Program-made: the position numbers and the translations under genes | Notes under the pieces: model-generated | Told to the model about the DNA's origin: nothing | The model's database searches: none | The model's input: only the letters and a program-made list of their open reading frames with translations | Assembly (NCBI GenBank): GCA_020073365.1 | Contig: JAIQFL010000083.1 | Location: 1 to 36,348 of the forward strand | Source of the DNA: Terriglobia bacterium | GTDB lineage: Bacteria; Acidobacteriota; Terriglobia; Bryobacterales; Bryobacteraceae | DNA: 36,348 nucleotides | Reading direction: 5' to 3' | Part shown: positions 27,062 to 35,873 of the stretch, one piece after another | How the letters are laid out: the number at the start of each line of letters is the position of its first letter | Numbering within the stretch: position 1 is the first letter of the stretch

Positions 27062-27630
27062 GAGTTTTCAAGGAAAATGAGTTGGCGGTCTAAGAAGTCT
27101 AGAGTAGCATCCCGCCGAAACGTCAGTCAACCTCCGCTCCGGTCCGCTCCGCTCCGCTGGGCTTTATCCAGCATCATCCAGCATCGACCAACGGCTGAAG
27201 CCAAAGCCGGTCAGCGCAGCGCCATCCGAATCCCACGTGCCAACGGTCCGCTTTGAGTCGAGCAATCTCCTGATCAGAGAATTCGGACTCTTCCATAGGC
27301 AATGACAGTGCTGGATTCCACACCACGCGCTCCCCGCGGGCGACCATCTCCCGCTTCAACTCGACGGCTCTCTCCTCGTCTGCGTCGTAGCTTGTCCTGC
27401 ACGGCCCAGATTCGACCGGATAGACCCTGGGGTTTCCTGCTGCGCTCCCATCAGCGCGTGCAGGTCCAGATGGTGGGCGCGATCCAGTGCCAAGGTGCGG
27501 GCTTACGCCGCCGGCCCCGACTTCATCGGTTTGTCCTTCAGGAATTACGGATTGGAATATAACAGGATGTAACCCAAAGTTGCTCCTGCCGGGGTCCCGT
27601 TTAATTACGCCGGACCATCCGGACGGATTG
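27062..27630. other. Upstream region of the atp operon, no firm gene
   Basis: The first 110 bases should hold the atp promoter, but no clear -35/-10 pair was found. A CTCCG/CCGCT-rich stretch lies at about 27130-27165. On the minus strand a frame ending at 27174 reads protein-like in its last 75 codons (DEERAVELKREMVARGERVV, EESEFSDQEIARLKADRWHV) but matches nothing I recognise and lacks a good start. It is probably a gene fragment. Confidence 0.35.
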
Positions 27631-28019
27631 CTAGCACCCATGGTTTCGGCGAGGGTAGCCATTGCCGGAGCCGCCGGCAACGATGAGTTCGCCGTTGGCG
27701 GTGATTTCGACGAGGGTGCTGTCGGCGAGGTTGGAGCCGGGGCCGTGGATTTTAAGGGGTGAGACCGTGTTGTCCGGGGCGGCGATCACGGTTGGGCCGG
27801 TGGCGAGGCCAGGAGCTAGGTGGGGCGTCTGGCTCGCCGAGGTGCGGGCGTAGGCAGCCTGCGGATCGCTGCCTTGCTGGAGGCAGGTGCCCCAGAGGTG
27901 GATGTCGCCAGTAGTACAGTCGTCACCGTTGGCGGCGAACTGGCGAACGGCGACCCACAGGCCGGTTTGGCCGGCGGCGAGCGTGCCGGTGATCTTGAAG
28001 CGCTGCCAGGCACCTGGTC
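27631..28019 (-). pseudogene. C-terminal fragment of an unknown beta-rich (probably secreted) protein
   Basis: The minus-strand frame reads GAWQRFKITGTLAAGQTGLW, VAVRQFAANGDDCTTGDIHL, then PGSNLADSTLVEITANGELIVAGGSGNG. The Gly/Thr/Asn-rich beta pattern suggests an extracellular or carbohydrate-binding module. Its 5' side is replaced at about 28019 by antisense IS630 sequence, so only the 3' part survives. The family is not recognised. Confidence 0.4.
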
Positions 28020-28429
28020 GATTATGGCGGCGCTGGATCTGCATGACGGGCACGTAACGGCGCGCGTCGAGGACAGCCAGAAGCGTGGAGTTCATCGCTT
28101 TGCTGAAGGATCTGGACATCCGCTATCGGCCAGAATGTACGATTCGACTAATCATGGACAACCACTCATCGCACATCTCGAAAGAGACGCGCGCCTACTT
28201 GGCGACGCGCCCTAACCGGTTCAAATACGTGCTGACGCCGGTGCACGGCTCCTGGCTGAATATCGTGGAGACTCTGTTTGGCAAGATGACGCGAACGTTC
28301 CTGTGAGGAATCCGGGTGAAATCAAGGGAAGAACTCAAGGAACGCATTCTCCTGGGAATCGCCGTAATCAACGCGATGCCGGTGGTCCATCGCTGGAAGG
28401 CGTTCGACGCCCTAGAGAAGCCTCCATGA
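28020..28429 (+). pseudogene. IS630-family transposase, C-terminal remnant with frameshift and nonsense codon
   Basis: The remnant starts in one frame (MAALDLHDGHVTARVED, 28024 on), shifts near 28085 to VEFIALLKDLDIRYRPECTI, LIMDNHSSHISKETRAYLAT (second catalytic Asp) and HGSWLNIVETLFGKMTRTFL (catalytic Glu), then meets TGA at 28304-28306. In-frame homology resumes as GIRVKSREELKERILLGIAV to VVHRWKAFDALEKPP and stops at 28429. In relatives the TGA position is Arg, consistent with CGA to TGA. The N-terminal helix-turn-helix half is missing. Inactive. Confidence 0.88.
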
Positions 28430-28458
28430 AAGAGGCCTAATTAATCGGATATATTTTA

Positions 28459-28968
28459 GTGAAACGATATAGTAGGTTGTGCGTGGGCTGGCCGCACAGG
28501 CTGCCAGACAATCCAGCTATCTTTGTAGGCGGTGGCAATACGTTCCGGCTCCTGAAGACCGTTGAGGATAGCGGGTTGCTGGATCAGATCCCGCAGAAGG
28601 TACGCGGTGGGATGCTGTACATGAGATCGAGCGCTGGAGCGAACCTCGCCTGTCCCACCATCAAGACCACCAACGACATGCCGATCGTGCAGCCGGCGCA
28701 TTTCAATGCCTTTGGTCTGGTGAGTTTTCAAATCAATCCGCACTACATCGATGCCGACCCGAACTCGAAGCAAATGGGAGAGACGCGAGAGAAGCGGCTC
28801 GCCGAGTTCCACGAGGAAAACAACCTGACAGTTATTGGATTGCGCGAGGGCTCGTGGATTGCCGTGGACCAAGGCCGGGCCACCCTGCACGGCGAAACGG
28901 GCGCAAAGATCTTCGTCAAAGGCGAAGCCCCTGCGGAGTGGGAGAGGCAAACCGACCGACCGGCGTGA
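28459..28968 (+). pseudogene. pepE: Peptidase E (alpha-aspartyl dipeptidase, S51), N-truncated
   Basis: From about residue 17 the frame matches PepE: AIFVGGGNTFRLLKTVEDSG, SAGANLACPTIKTTNDMPIV (nucleophile region), FQINPHYIDADP, then TREKRLAEFHEENNLTVIGL and REGSWIAVDQGRATLHG. About 70 N-terminal residues are absent, and the GWSAG context of relatives is RSSAG here. The GTG at 28459 and the first 15 residues are not family-like. PepE cleaves Asp-X dipeptides; without its N-terminal strands this product is unlikely to fold. Confidence 0.82.
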
Positions 28969-28983
28969 GCAGTTCTTTCGGCC

Positions 28984-29031
28984 GATCGTACGGGGTCGCT
29001 GCTGACCGTCGATGGCGGGAGCCGTTGGTGA
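28984..29031 (+). pseudogene. Possible C-terminal tail of a short-chain dehydrogenase
   Basis: A short frame reads DRTGSLLTVDGGSRW then TGA. This is the classic end of SDR proteins (TGxxLxVDGG). There is no upstream SDR sequence. The match is short and could be chance, but it fits a neighbourhood of gene ends. Confidence 0.3.
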
Positions 29032-29101
29032 ATGCGATATTCCCGTGCTTCGCTATTGCCCTGGGATTCGCTGCGCTCCTCGTGGTCCTGTGGCGGGCAG
29101 G

Positions 29102-29443
29102 ACTATGATCTGGGCGCTGGTGATTGCGGTGACGTGCGCATTAAGAATCCCAGAGTGTCGGCAGCCCAAGAAATCCGAGCAGTACTCTTCGCTTTGGCAG
29201 CCGTGCGACGAGCTGCGCCATAACAAGCTATTCCTGCGCGTGCGCCCCGACACCAGCGAAGAGGCACGACAGGCAGTAATTGACGAATGGTATCGCGGGT
29301 TGCTCAAACAAACCGCCGCACCATTGATAGCCCAGTGGCCGGCGCTGATCGGCGAAAAAGTCAAACGCGTCTTCGTGCAGCGGATGAAGACGCGGTGGGG
29401 GAGCTGCAATCACCGCGCGGGCACCATAGCAACGGCGTGCTGA
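29102..29443 (+). pseudogene. YgjP-type (DUF45/M48-like) metallopeptidase fragment
   Basis: The segment AVIDEWYRGLLKQTAAPLIA, GEKVKRVFVQRMKTRWGSCN matches the central part of YgjP/PF01863 proteins, ending in the conserved TRWGSC. The frame then terminates (TIATAC, TGA) before the catalytic HELxH. The expected N-terminal strands are also not recognisable. Truncated at both ends and inactive. Confidence 0.72.
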
Positions 29444-29709
29444 GCTTGGACGATACTAAGGAACCCACCGCCAACCCAGTAACCAGCAAACATCCGGCGG
29501 CGATCGTTTCCAACGCTAGCGTATCACTATTACCGCAGCTGCCGTTGAGAGGACCGAATTACCAACTTGCGCATCCTTACCGTAACGCAGTCGTGTGGCG
29601 AGTCGGGTGTGATTCGGCTCGATTGCTATTGGGCGTGGCTATTTGCCGTGGTAGACAGGCGACACGCACCCAGCGGCTGGGAGCCGCGCAAGCCCCGGCC
29701 CGGTTGTCA
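29444..29709. other. Spacer before the Kelch/Ig gene
   Basis: About 270 bases with no supported gene. Plus-strand frames here are low-complexity translations without domain features. The last part should hold the promoter region of the large Kelch/Ig gene. Confidence 0.4.
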
Positions 29710-29715
29710 TATAAT
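29710..29715 (+). promoter_or_regulatory. Candidate -10 box of the Kelch/Ig gene
   Basis: A perfect TATAAT lies 35 bases upstream of ATG 29751, with GGAGGA nine bases before the start. No recognisable -35 is found at normal spacing. Confidence 0.35.
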
Positions 29716-29750
29716 TTCCGGACAGCTCTTTCTTCGGAGGAAACCACAAC

Positions 29751-32700
29751 ATGCGTAGGCTGCTCCTGTTCGCGCTACCCTTGACTGTCTTAGCTCAACC
29801 CACGCCGCCGACCGGGTTCTGGCAGGCCACCGGACGTCTTGCCGAGGCCCGGGCAGGCGCCTGCGCCGTCGCCCTCAACGACGGCACCATCCTGGTGGCC
29901 GGCGGTTCCTCGGCGGCCGCCAGTCTCGCCTCCGTCGAACTGTATCAGGCCGAGGGTGTGTTCACCCAGGGGACGGCGATGCAGACCGGCCGGTCGGGAC
30001 ACACTTGTACCTTGCTTGCCGATGGCCGCGTCCTGGCCGCCGGAGGCGACGATGCCGGCCAAGGGTCGGCCGAATTGTACGACCCGGTGGCCGCCACCTG
30101 GACTCTCATTCCTGGCGCGGGAATCGCGCTGAACGGCCACACCGCCACCCTGTTGCCTTCGGGTTCCGTGCTCCTGGCCGCCGGCGCCGGTCTGGTTTAC
30201 TTCGACGCCCAGGCCGGCGCGCTCTACCCCCTGGCCTCCAGCCTTGCCACCAGCCGCAAGAGTTTCGCCTCCACGCTGCTCGCCGACGGCCGCGTCCTCA
30301 TCACCGGCGGTCAGTCCGACTCCGCAGTTCTCAACAGCACCGAGATCTTCGACCCCTCCGACTTCTCCGTCTCGCCCGGACCCGCCATGAACGTCGCCCG
30401 CGCGGAACACTCCGCCGTCCTTCTCGACGACGGGCGCGTGGTCGTCATTGGCGGCCTCTCTTCCCAGGGAGAGACCAATACCGCGGAACTCCTGGATGCC
30501 GCCGCGGGCGCATGGACGCTGGCCCCCGGCACCATGCGGGACGCCCGGCGCCGCCACCTCTCGGTGTTCGTTCCCGGAAACGGAGGGGTTCTCGTCGCCG
30601 GGGGCATTTCCGGCGGCCAGTCACTCGCCTCCACGGAACTCTTCCAAGCGGATTCCTCCACCTTCCACGACTACGGCGACCTCACTCAGGGCCGCAGCGC
30701 CATGGCGGGTGCAATCGTCGGAAGCGGGCAGATCATCGCCATCGGCGGCCTGAACAGCAGCGGCCCTCAGGCCGCCTGCGGCCTCACCGCCGTGCCGGTC
30801 ATCACCTTCAATTCGTTCGCCACCTCAACCGTGGCCGCACCGTCGTTCGTTCACCCAGCGACCATTTTCGCCAGCGGCCACGGCTTCGGTGCAACAGACA
30901 CGGCGGGAGCCGCAACCTTCAGTACCGCCGCCCCCGGAACGCGCTTCGCCGACGCCAGCTCCCGCCTCATCAGTCCCAAAATTCCGATGAGCGCCGTTTC
31001 CGCCGGCGGCAACGGATTCGCGGGCGCGCAGATCGTGACCACCCTGGCTTCCGACGTGGGAAAGCAGGTGCAACTCTCCGTCCGCGGATCCTCTACGGGC
31101 TTCGGCGCCACCACCACAACCACCGTAAAGAGCGCGGTCACGTTGTCGTCTGCCACCCCCCGAGGGGTCTTCACCGGCCAATCGCTGAACTACTCCATCA
31201 CCCTGACGCCCAACGTCGATGCGGGTCCCCTCACCGGTCAGGTCCAGGCCCAGATCAGCCCGGGCGGCTCGGTTTTCGCCGTCGCTGCTCCCGTGGTTGC
31301 CTCGCAGGCGCTCCCCGGTACAACGTCCGGACCGGTTACGATCACGCTACCTATTCCTTTTGCCACGGTCGGAGCACAGGCGGTACGCATCACCTATATG
31401 GGGGATGCAAAATACGCCGCCTCCGTGACCACCTACTCCGTTCAGGTATACAGCCGGACACCTCTGGTAACGTTTTTGCTTCCGGCGACTGGTATTATCC
31501 CCGGCGTTCCTGCCTCCCTGATTGTGAGGGTTACCCCGGATCTCTCCTGCCAAAACTGCATTCCTGATGGTCCTCCCCTTCCCCTGCCGGACAATGTTCC
31601 CTTACCCACCGGTTCAATTAGCTTCTCGGCAAACGGCGTCGCCAGTGGCACAATTCCTCTGATGGCCAGCAAGTTGGCAAGCAGTGCGACAGTAAGCCCG
31701 GTCACCGCGAACAACGCGGGGTCCTTGACGCTCGGCGCGGCATACGGCGGCGACTCGTTTTACACGGCAGCCTCGGGATTCCTTACCGTTGTGCCGCAGA
31801 AGGTGTCCACCAGTGTCTCGGTATCCGGACCCTCGATCCTGTTCACCGGCCAGGCGGGAGACTTCGACGTGACCGTGACGCCGGCAGCCCCTGCGACGCC
31901 GATGGGCGGCAACATCACTGCCTCGGTCTCCGCCGGCGGTATCGGATCTTCGACCAGCGCCGGCTCGGTGGCCGTCGGCAACCTTAGCCCGCCGGCCACC
32001 CGGCGGCTGACCTTGCCCTTCGCCTCGGCCGGAATCTCGACTCTTACCTTCGGCTACACGGGCGATTCCACTTATGCGGCCTCGACCTCGCCGGGGTTTC
32101 GCGTGAACGTTTTCGGCCGCGGGGTCACCTCGTTCCTGTTGCTCTCACCCGCTCAGCCGGTCGTGGGATCGCCGGTCACCATCACCGCCGCCATCTTCTC
32201 GCTGGCCGTCTGCGGCTCGGCCTCCACCTGCGATCCGATCTCGAACACCATCAACCTTGGCCAGCAGAACATCCCCACGCCCTCGGGTACGGTGGCGTTC
32301 CAGCTCAACACCGGCACCATCGCCACAGCCACACTAACTGGCAGCAACCGCCCCGGCGTGGGTCTGGCGACCATCACGTTCACGCCCACCGCCACCACAC
32401 CCCTTCAGTTCTCGCTGGCCTACTCGGGGGATTCGTTCTACACGTCCGGAACCACGCTGCAAACCGTGACTCCCGTGCCGGCGCCCACAACGCTTAGCTT
32501 CGTGAACCCGCCCGCCACGTACGTCTGCGGAGGCGTCAACGTGTTCACCACCAGGCTGACCTTCCCCGCACTTATCGGCCTCACCAACCGCACCGTGACG
32601 TTCGGGACGCTGAGCGCGGGCGCCTTTTCCCCGATCCAAACGTTCACTTCGGGCGGAGTGTTTTTGTCCACGGGCACGTTGGTCCCCGACGCATCCACGC

Positions 32701-33125
32701 CCGGCCAGGCGACGGCGGCCGGGGTTCAGGTGCCGCTAAACGCTTCCATCACGCAGTTGGCCGCGCGCTTCACCGGGGACTCCAACCTGAAGGCCGCGCC
32801 CGATGCGATCATTCCGCTCGCAATGCAGAAAATACTCCCGGCCAACTCGCTGCGATCCAGCCAGGGGACAACCGCTACTGGCGCGGTGACGTTCACGGCC
32901 ACGTACCAGCCCTCACCGCTTTCCAGTTGCAGAACGCCGACGCCCACCGGCACCGTTCAGTTCTTCGACAGCACTCTACTGCTGAACGTGGTCCCCCTCG
33001 ATGCGAGCGGTGTGGCGGCGCTCACGACCTCCCGGCCGGCGGGGTCAAGGGGGATCTCAGCGGTGTACTCGGGCGACGCGTTCTATCTGCCCCTCACGCT
33101 GACGCTGAACATGACGTTCCAGTAA
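29751..33125 (+). CDS. Large secreted Kelch-repeat / bacterial Ig-like protein
   Basis: A 1124-aa protein. A signal peptide (MRRLLLFALPLTVLAQ) is followed by a Kelch/galactose-oxidase-type propeller (about 20-345) with repeated blades: DGTILVAGGSS, DGRVLAAGGDD, GSVLLAAGAG, DGRVLITGGQS, DGRVVVIGGLS, GGVLVAGGIS and GQIIAIGGLN. Then come a linker domain and a series of Ig-like (Big_3/PF16640-type) repeats (about 450-1124), each ending in a Y-x-GD-x-x-Y motif: YMGDAKY, YGGDSFY, YTGDSTY, YSGDSFY, FTGDSNL and YSGDAFY. It probably acts as an exported binding or adhesion protein. No membrane anchor or sorting signal is visible at the C-terminus (LTLNMTFQ). It is intact and stands alone. Confidence 0.9.
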   Translation: MRRLLLFALPLTVLAQPTPPTGFWQATGRLAEARAGACAVALNDGTILVAGGSSAAASLASVELYQAEGVFTQGTAMQTGRSGHTCTLLADGRVLAAGGDDAGQGSAELYDPVAATWTLIPGAGIALNGHTATLLPSGSVLLAAGAGLVYFDAQAGALYPLASSLATSRKSFASTLLADGRVLITGGQSDSAVLNSTEIFDPSDFSVSPGPAMNVARAEHSAVLLDDGRVVVIGGLSSQGETNTAELLDAAAGAWTLAPGTMRDARRRHLSVFVPGNGGVLVAGGISGGQSLASTELFQADSSTFHDYGDLTQGRSAMAGAIVGSGQIIAIGGLNSSGPQAACGLTAVPVITFNSFATSTVAAPSFVHPATIFASGHGFGATDTAGAATFSTAAPGTRFADASSRLISPKIPMSAVSAGGNGFAGAQIVTTLASDVGKQVQLSVRGSSTGFGATTTTTVKSAVTLSSATPRGVFTGQSLNYSITLTPNVDAGPLTGQVQAQISPGGSVFAVAAPVVASQALPGTTSGPVTITLPIPFATVGAQAVRITYMGDAKYAASVTTYSVQVYSRTPLVTFLLPATGIIPGVPASLIVRVTPDLSCQNCIPDGPPLPLPDNVPLPTGSISFSANGVASGTIPLMASKLASSATVSPVTANNAGSLTLGAAYGGDSFYTAASGFLTVVPQKVSTSVSVSGPSILFTGQAGDFDVTVTPAAPATPMGGNITASVSAGGIGSSTSAGSVAVGNLSPPATRRLTLPFASAGISTLTFGYTGDSTYAASTSPGFRVNVFGRGVTSFLLLSPAQPVVGSPVTITAAIFSLAVCGSASTCDPISNTINLGQQNIPTPSGTVAFQLNTGTIATATLTGSNRPGVGLATITFTPTATTPLQFSLAYSGDSFYTSGTTLQTVTPVPAPTTLSFVNPPATYVCGGVNVFTTRLTFPALIGLTNRTVTFGTLSAGAFSPIQTFTSGGVFLSTGTLVPDASTPGQATAAGVQVPLNASITQLAARFTGDSNLKAAPDAIIPLAMQKILPANSLRSSQGTTATGAVTFTATYQPSPLSSCRTPTPTGTVQFFDSTLLLNVVPLDASGVAALTTSRPAGSRGISAVYSGDAFYLPLTLTLNMTFQ

Positions 33126-33855
33126 ACATTTTGATGCGGTCGCGCTCCCAGTCCAGGGCAGCGTCGCGTGTAGCGGCGGGACCGACGACCGTCATGCTAC
33201 CAGCTCGGCAACACTGGCCATGGCGACCGCGGGCAAGGGAGAAGATGATCGTCATGTCACCGGCGGCGTCATCGCCGCGCTTAACTACTGAAGCGGGGCC
33301 GTTCTTCTTTCGAACAGCGCAGTCCGAGGCAGTGGACGCAGCGGTTTTGGCGGACTGGATCACCAGTCTCCGCAAGCAGCGGGTGGGCATCGTGACGGCC
33401 GACAGTGGGGGCGAATCGTTTGTTTGTTGGGCGCCGGAGACGTTCCCAGAGGTTCGAGAGAGCATCGACCGCCCTCCGACGCTAGAGCAAGGGCCGTCGT
33501 TTGGAGCGACCACTGATTACGAATCGTTGAGCCGTTGAGGCTAAAGGACTTAGTCGGACTGTAGGTAATTGATACCGGTGGGAAGCTTGCGAACTCGAAC
33601 TGCAAACGCCACCGCTGCTCGACAGCCTACTCTTCGGGCCTGCGCTTTGGATTCGCGTTGCTTCAGAACCTGCTCCTGCCCTACTCGACCGACGCGAGCA
33701 GCACCGGAGCATCTTGGAGCATTTTGCTCCAAGGCGAGCAATTAGCATCTTGGCTTCGACATGGCCTTTCCGCTTTGATTTACTTGCATTACATTCCCGG
33801 AACCGTAAGAACTCTAAGAAGCCGGAATAAACCCGGGAAGGCAAATAGGATAAAC
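33126..33855. other. Intergenic region with one weak ORF
   Basis: About 730 bases. A plus-strand frame from ATG 33134 to 33538 (134 codons) has a plausible last third (AVLADWITSLRKQRVGIVTA, then PPTLEQGPSFGATTDYESLS), but the first part is Arg/Ser/Ala-rich, no ribosome site is seen and no family is recognised. The last 300 bases, which should contain the GH54 promoter, show nothing distinctive. Confidence 0.3.
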
Positions 33856-34959
33856 ATGAAAACGAGAATCAATCTTGTGCTAATGCTCGCAGTGGCGCTA
33901 ACGCTGATTGGCGCCGCGCTGACGATGGCCACACCGGCCGGGGAGGCTCCGCCCCGGCCGCAGGGCCCGTGTGACATCTACGCCGCCGCCGGCGACCCCT
34001 GCGTGGCCGCCCACAGCACCACGCGCGCGCTGTACGCCTCCTACACCGGCCCGCTCTACCAGGTCCTGCGGCAGTCGGACGGCAAGACCTTGGATATCGG
34101 CGTCGTCCAGCCCGTCGCGTTGCCGTTCCCGGATGCGGGCGGATACGCCAACGCGGCCGCGCAGGACGCGTTCTGCGCCAACACGTACTGCTGGATCACC
34201 AGCATCTACGACCAATCCCCCAAGCACAACGACCTCATCCAGGCGCCCCGCGGCGGCTTCAGCGGCCCCGCCATGGGTGGGTTTAATAATCTCCCGGTTG
34301 CCGACATGGCGCCGATTACGATCATGGGCCACAAGGCCTACGGCGTCTTCATCGCGCCGGGCTTGGGCCTCCGCCAGAACGACGCGAAGGGCACCGCAGT
34401 CGACGACCAGGCGGAAGGGCAGTACTGGGTCATTAACGGCCGGCACTACAACTCCGGCTGCTGCTTCGACTATGGCAACGCCGAGATCGACAGCCGCGAC
34501 GACGATAACGGCACCATGGAAACCACCTACTACGGCAACGCCACCGCCTGGTATCGCGGGACCCCTCCCGGCCCGTGGATCATGACCGACCAGGAGAACA
34601 ACCTGGTCGGTTGTGTCAACCCTGATGGATCCAAACTCTGCGTGAACCTGCCGAGCATCACGTGGCGATTCGTGACCGCGATCGCCAAGGGCGAACCGCA
34701 CCACTGGACCTCCATGGGCGGCGACGGGCAGCGGGGCGCCCTGTCGGTCATGTTCGACGGACCACGCGTCAACTCCACCTATGACCCGATGCGCAAGCAG
34801 GGGGCCGTCCTCCCGGGCAACGGCGGCGCTAACAGCGTCGGCTCGCAGGGCACCTTCTATGAAGGCGCGATGACGGCCGCAGGCACCTTCCCGGCGGACG
34901 CCACCGACCAGCTGGTGCAGGCTAACGTCGTCGCTGCCAAGTACGACGGCCGCGGTTGA
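33856..34959 (+). CDS. GH54 alpha-L-arabinofuranosidase, catalytic domain
   Basis: A 367-aa secreted glycosidase that releases arabinose from arabinan or arabinoxylan. The signal peptide is MKTRINLVLMLAVALTLIGA, followed by the GH54/ArabFuran-catal domain: PCDIYAAAGDPCVAAHSTTR, ALYASYTGPLYQV, CWITSIYDQSPKHNDLIQAP, NGTMETTYYGN (E222, probable nucleophile), PWIMTDQENNLVGCVN and QGTFYEGAMT. ATG 33856 has AGGA five bases upstream; the frame open further upstream is not family-like. GH54 is mainly fungal and scarce in bacteria, so acquisition by transfer is possible. The usual CBM42 module is missing. A NEW3-like domain follows out of frame at 34960-35180. Confidence 0.88.
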   Translation: MKTRINLVLMLAVALTLIGAALTMATPAGEAPPRPQGPCDIYAAAGDPCVAAHSTTRALYASYTGPLYQVLRQSDGKTLDIGVVQPVALPFPDAGGYANAAAQDAFCANTYCWITSIYDQSPKHNDLIQAPRGGFSGPAMGGFNNLPVADMAPITIMGHKAYGVFIAPGLGLRQNDAKGTAVDDQAEGQYWVINGRHYNSGCCFDYGNAEIDSRDDDNGTMETTYYGNATAWYRGTPPGPWIMTDQENNLVGCVNPDGSKLCVNLPSITWRFVTAIAKGEPHHWTSMGGDGQRGALSVMFDGPRVNSTYDPMRKQGAVLPGNGGANSVGSQGTFYEGAMTAAGTFPADATDQLVQANVVAAKYDGRG

Positions 34960-35180
34960 GCCTGGCGCCGGCGTCGGCAAACGCCACTCCGCCAGGACTC
35001 CAGACGTTCTCATCGGGATCCTCGCAGGACACCACCGTGACGTTCACGAATACCACGGGGGCGCCCGCGGCGGGCGTCAAGTTGAACATTTCCGGCCCAA
35101 CAAGCAGTGGACCTCCGGCCTTCAGGAGCTTTCTTCGTTCCATTGCTCCCCCGAACCCGATTCGCACCGCGCGTTTTTGA
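34960..35180 (+). pseudogene. Out-of-frame NEW3-like C-terminal domain of the GH54 protein
   Basis: Directly after the GH54 stop another frame reads LSLAPASANATPPGLQTFSS, TTVTFTNTTGAPAAGVKLNI then SGPTSSGPP, resembling the NPCBM-associated NEW3 domain (alpha-galactosidase type). A single frameshift at about 34955 would join it to the enzyme as ...DGRG-LSLAPASAN. The domain ends early at 35180, so the original C-terminus seems lost. Confidence 0.6.
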
Positions 35181-35201
35181 AAAGGAAAAAGAAAAAAGGA
35201 A

Positions 35202-35828
35202 TCAAGGGAACACTTCCCGGGCGCACCGAAATCCGACGACTTCGTCCTGGAACTCCAGAGGGACCAAGCCCCGTTGCGCCGCGCGCAGATTCTGTTCATC
35301 GTGTCCCCACGAGCCCCCGGGCACAAGCCGAAACTTTCCTTCTTCCGGCCCCCGGGGATCTCTCGCGGGGCTATCCACCGGCAATGTTCGGTAGCTGTAG
35401 TCCCAGTCCGCCACCCACTCGCTCACATTGCCAGTCATGTCGTGCAGCCCCCAGGCATTCTGCGGAGGAAGCTTGGTCACGAACGTAGTGCCTTTGTGTC
35501 TCTGTCCGTAGTTCGCACGGTCGGGGGTGATCTCATTTCCCCAGGGATACTTCAGTCCAGCCTTGCCTCCACGGGTGGCATACTCCCACTCGGCCTCGGT
35601 CGGCATCCGCCCGCCAGCCCACTCGCAATATACGTTTGCATCGTGCCAGCTAACATTCACGATCGGATGAGCTTTTTTCATCCACCCAGGATTGAAGAGT
35701 GGCGGCTCGGGCATTTCGCGACCAGTGTCCTCTGTGAACCGCTTGTAGGCCGCCACCGTCACTGGCGTCTTGCCGAGCCAGAAGCCTTTGCTGATTAGCA
35801 CCGGATGCTGTGGCTTCTCGCCCGCTAG
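35202..35828 (-). pseudogene. Formylglycine-generating-enzyme-like (SUMF1) protein, N-truncated
   Basis: The frame after an in-frame TAG (35829-35831) begins LAGEKPQHPV, the middle of the FGE N-terminal motif. It continues with GFWLGKTPVTVAAYKRF, HPIVNVSWHDANVYCEWAGG, RMPTEAEWEYATRGG, NAWGLHDMTGNVSEWVADW, RLVPGGSWGHDEQNLRAAQR and VVGFRCAREV. The signal peptide and first strands (about 40-80 aa with the MGS box) are absent. FGE-sulfatase proteins either convert a sulfatase Cys to formylglycine or act as sugar/ligand-binding folds; the paired Cys of true FGE are not evident here. A GTG at 35801 could still start a shortened protein. Confidence 0.82.
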
Positions 35829-35873
35829 CTAGACTCCTTACCCAAGAGATTGTAATGTAAATGAGTCAAGTTT

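Noticed and set aside
33898..35013. A 371-codon minus-strand open frame
   Set aside because: Shadow of the GH54 gene; Val/Gly/Arg-rich with no domain.
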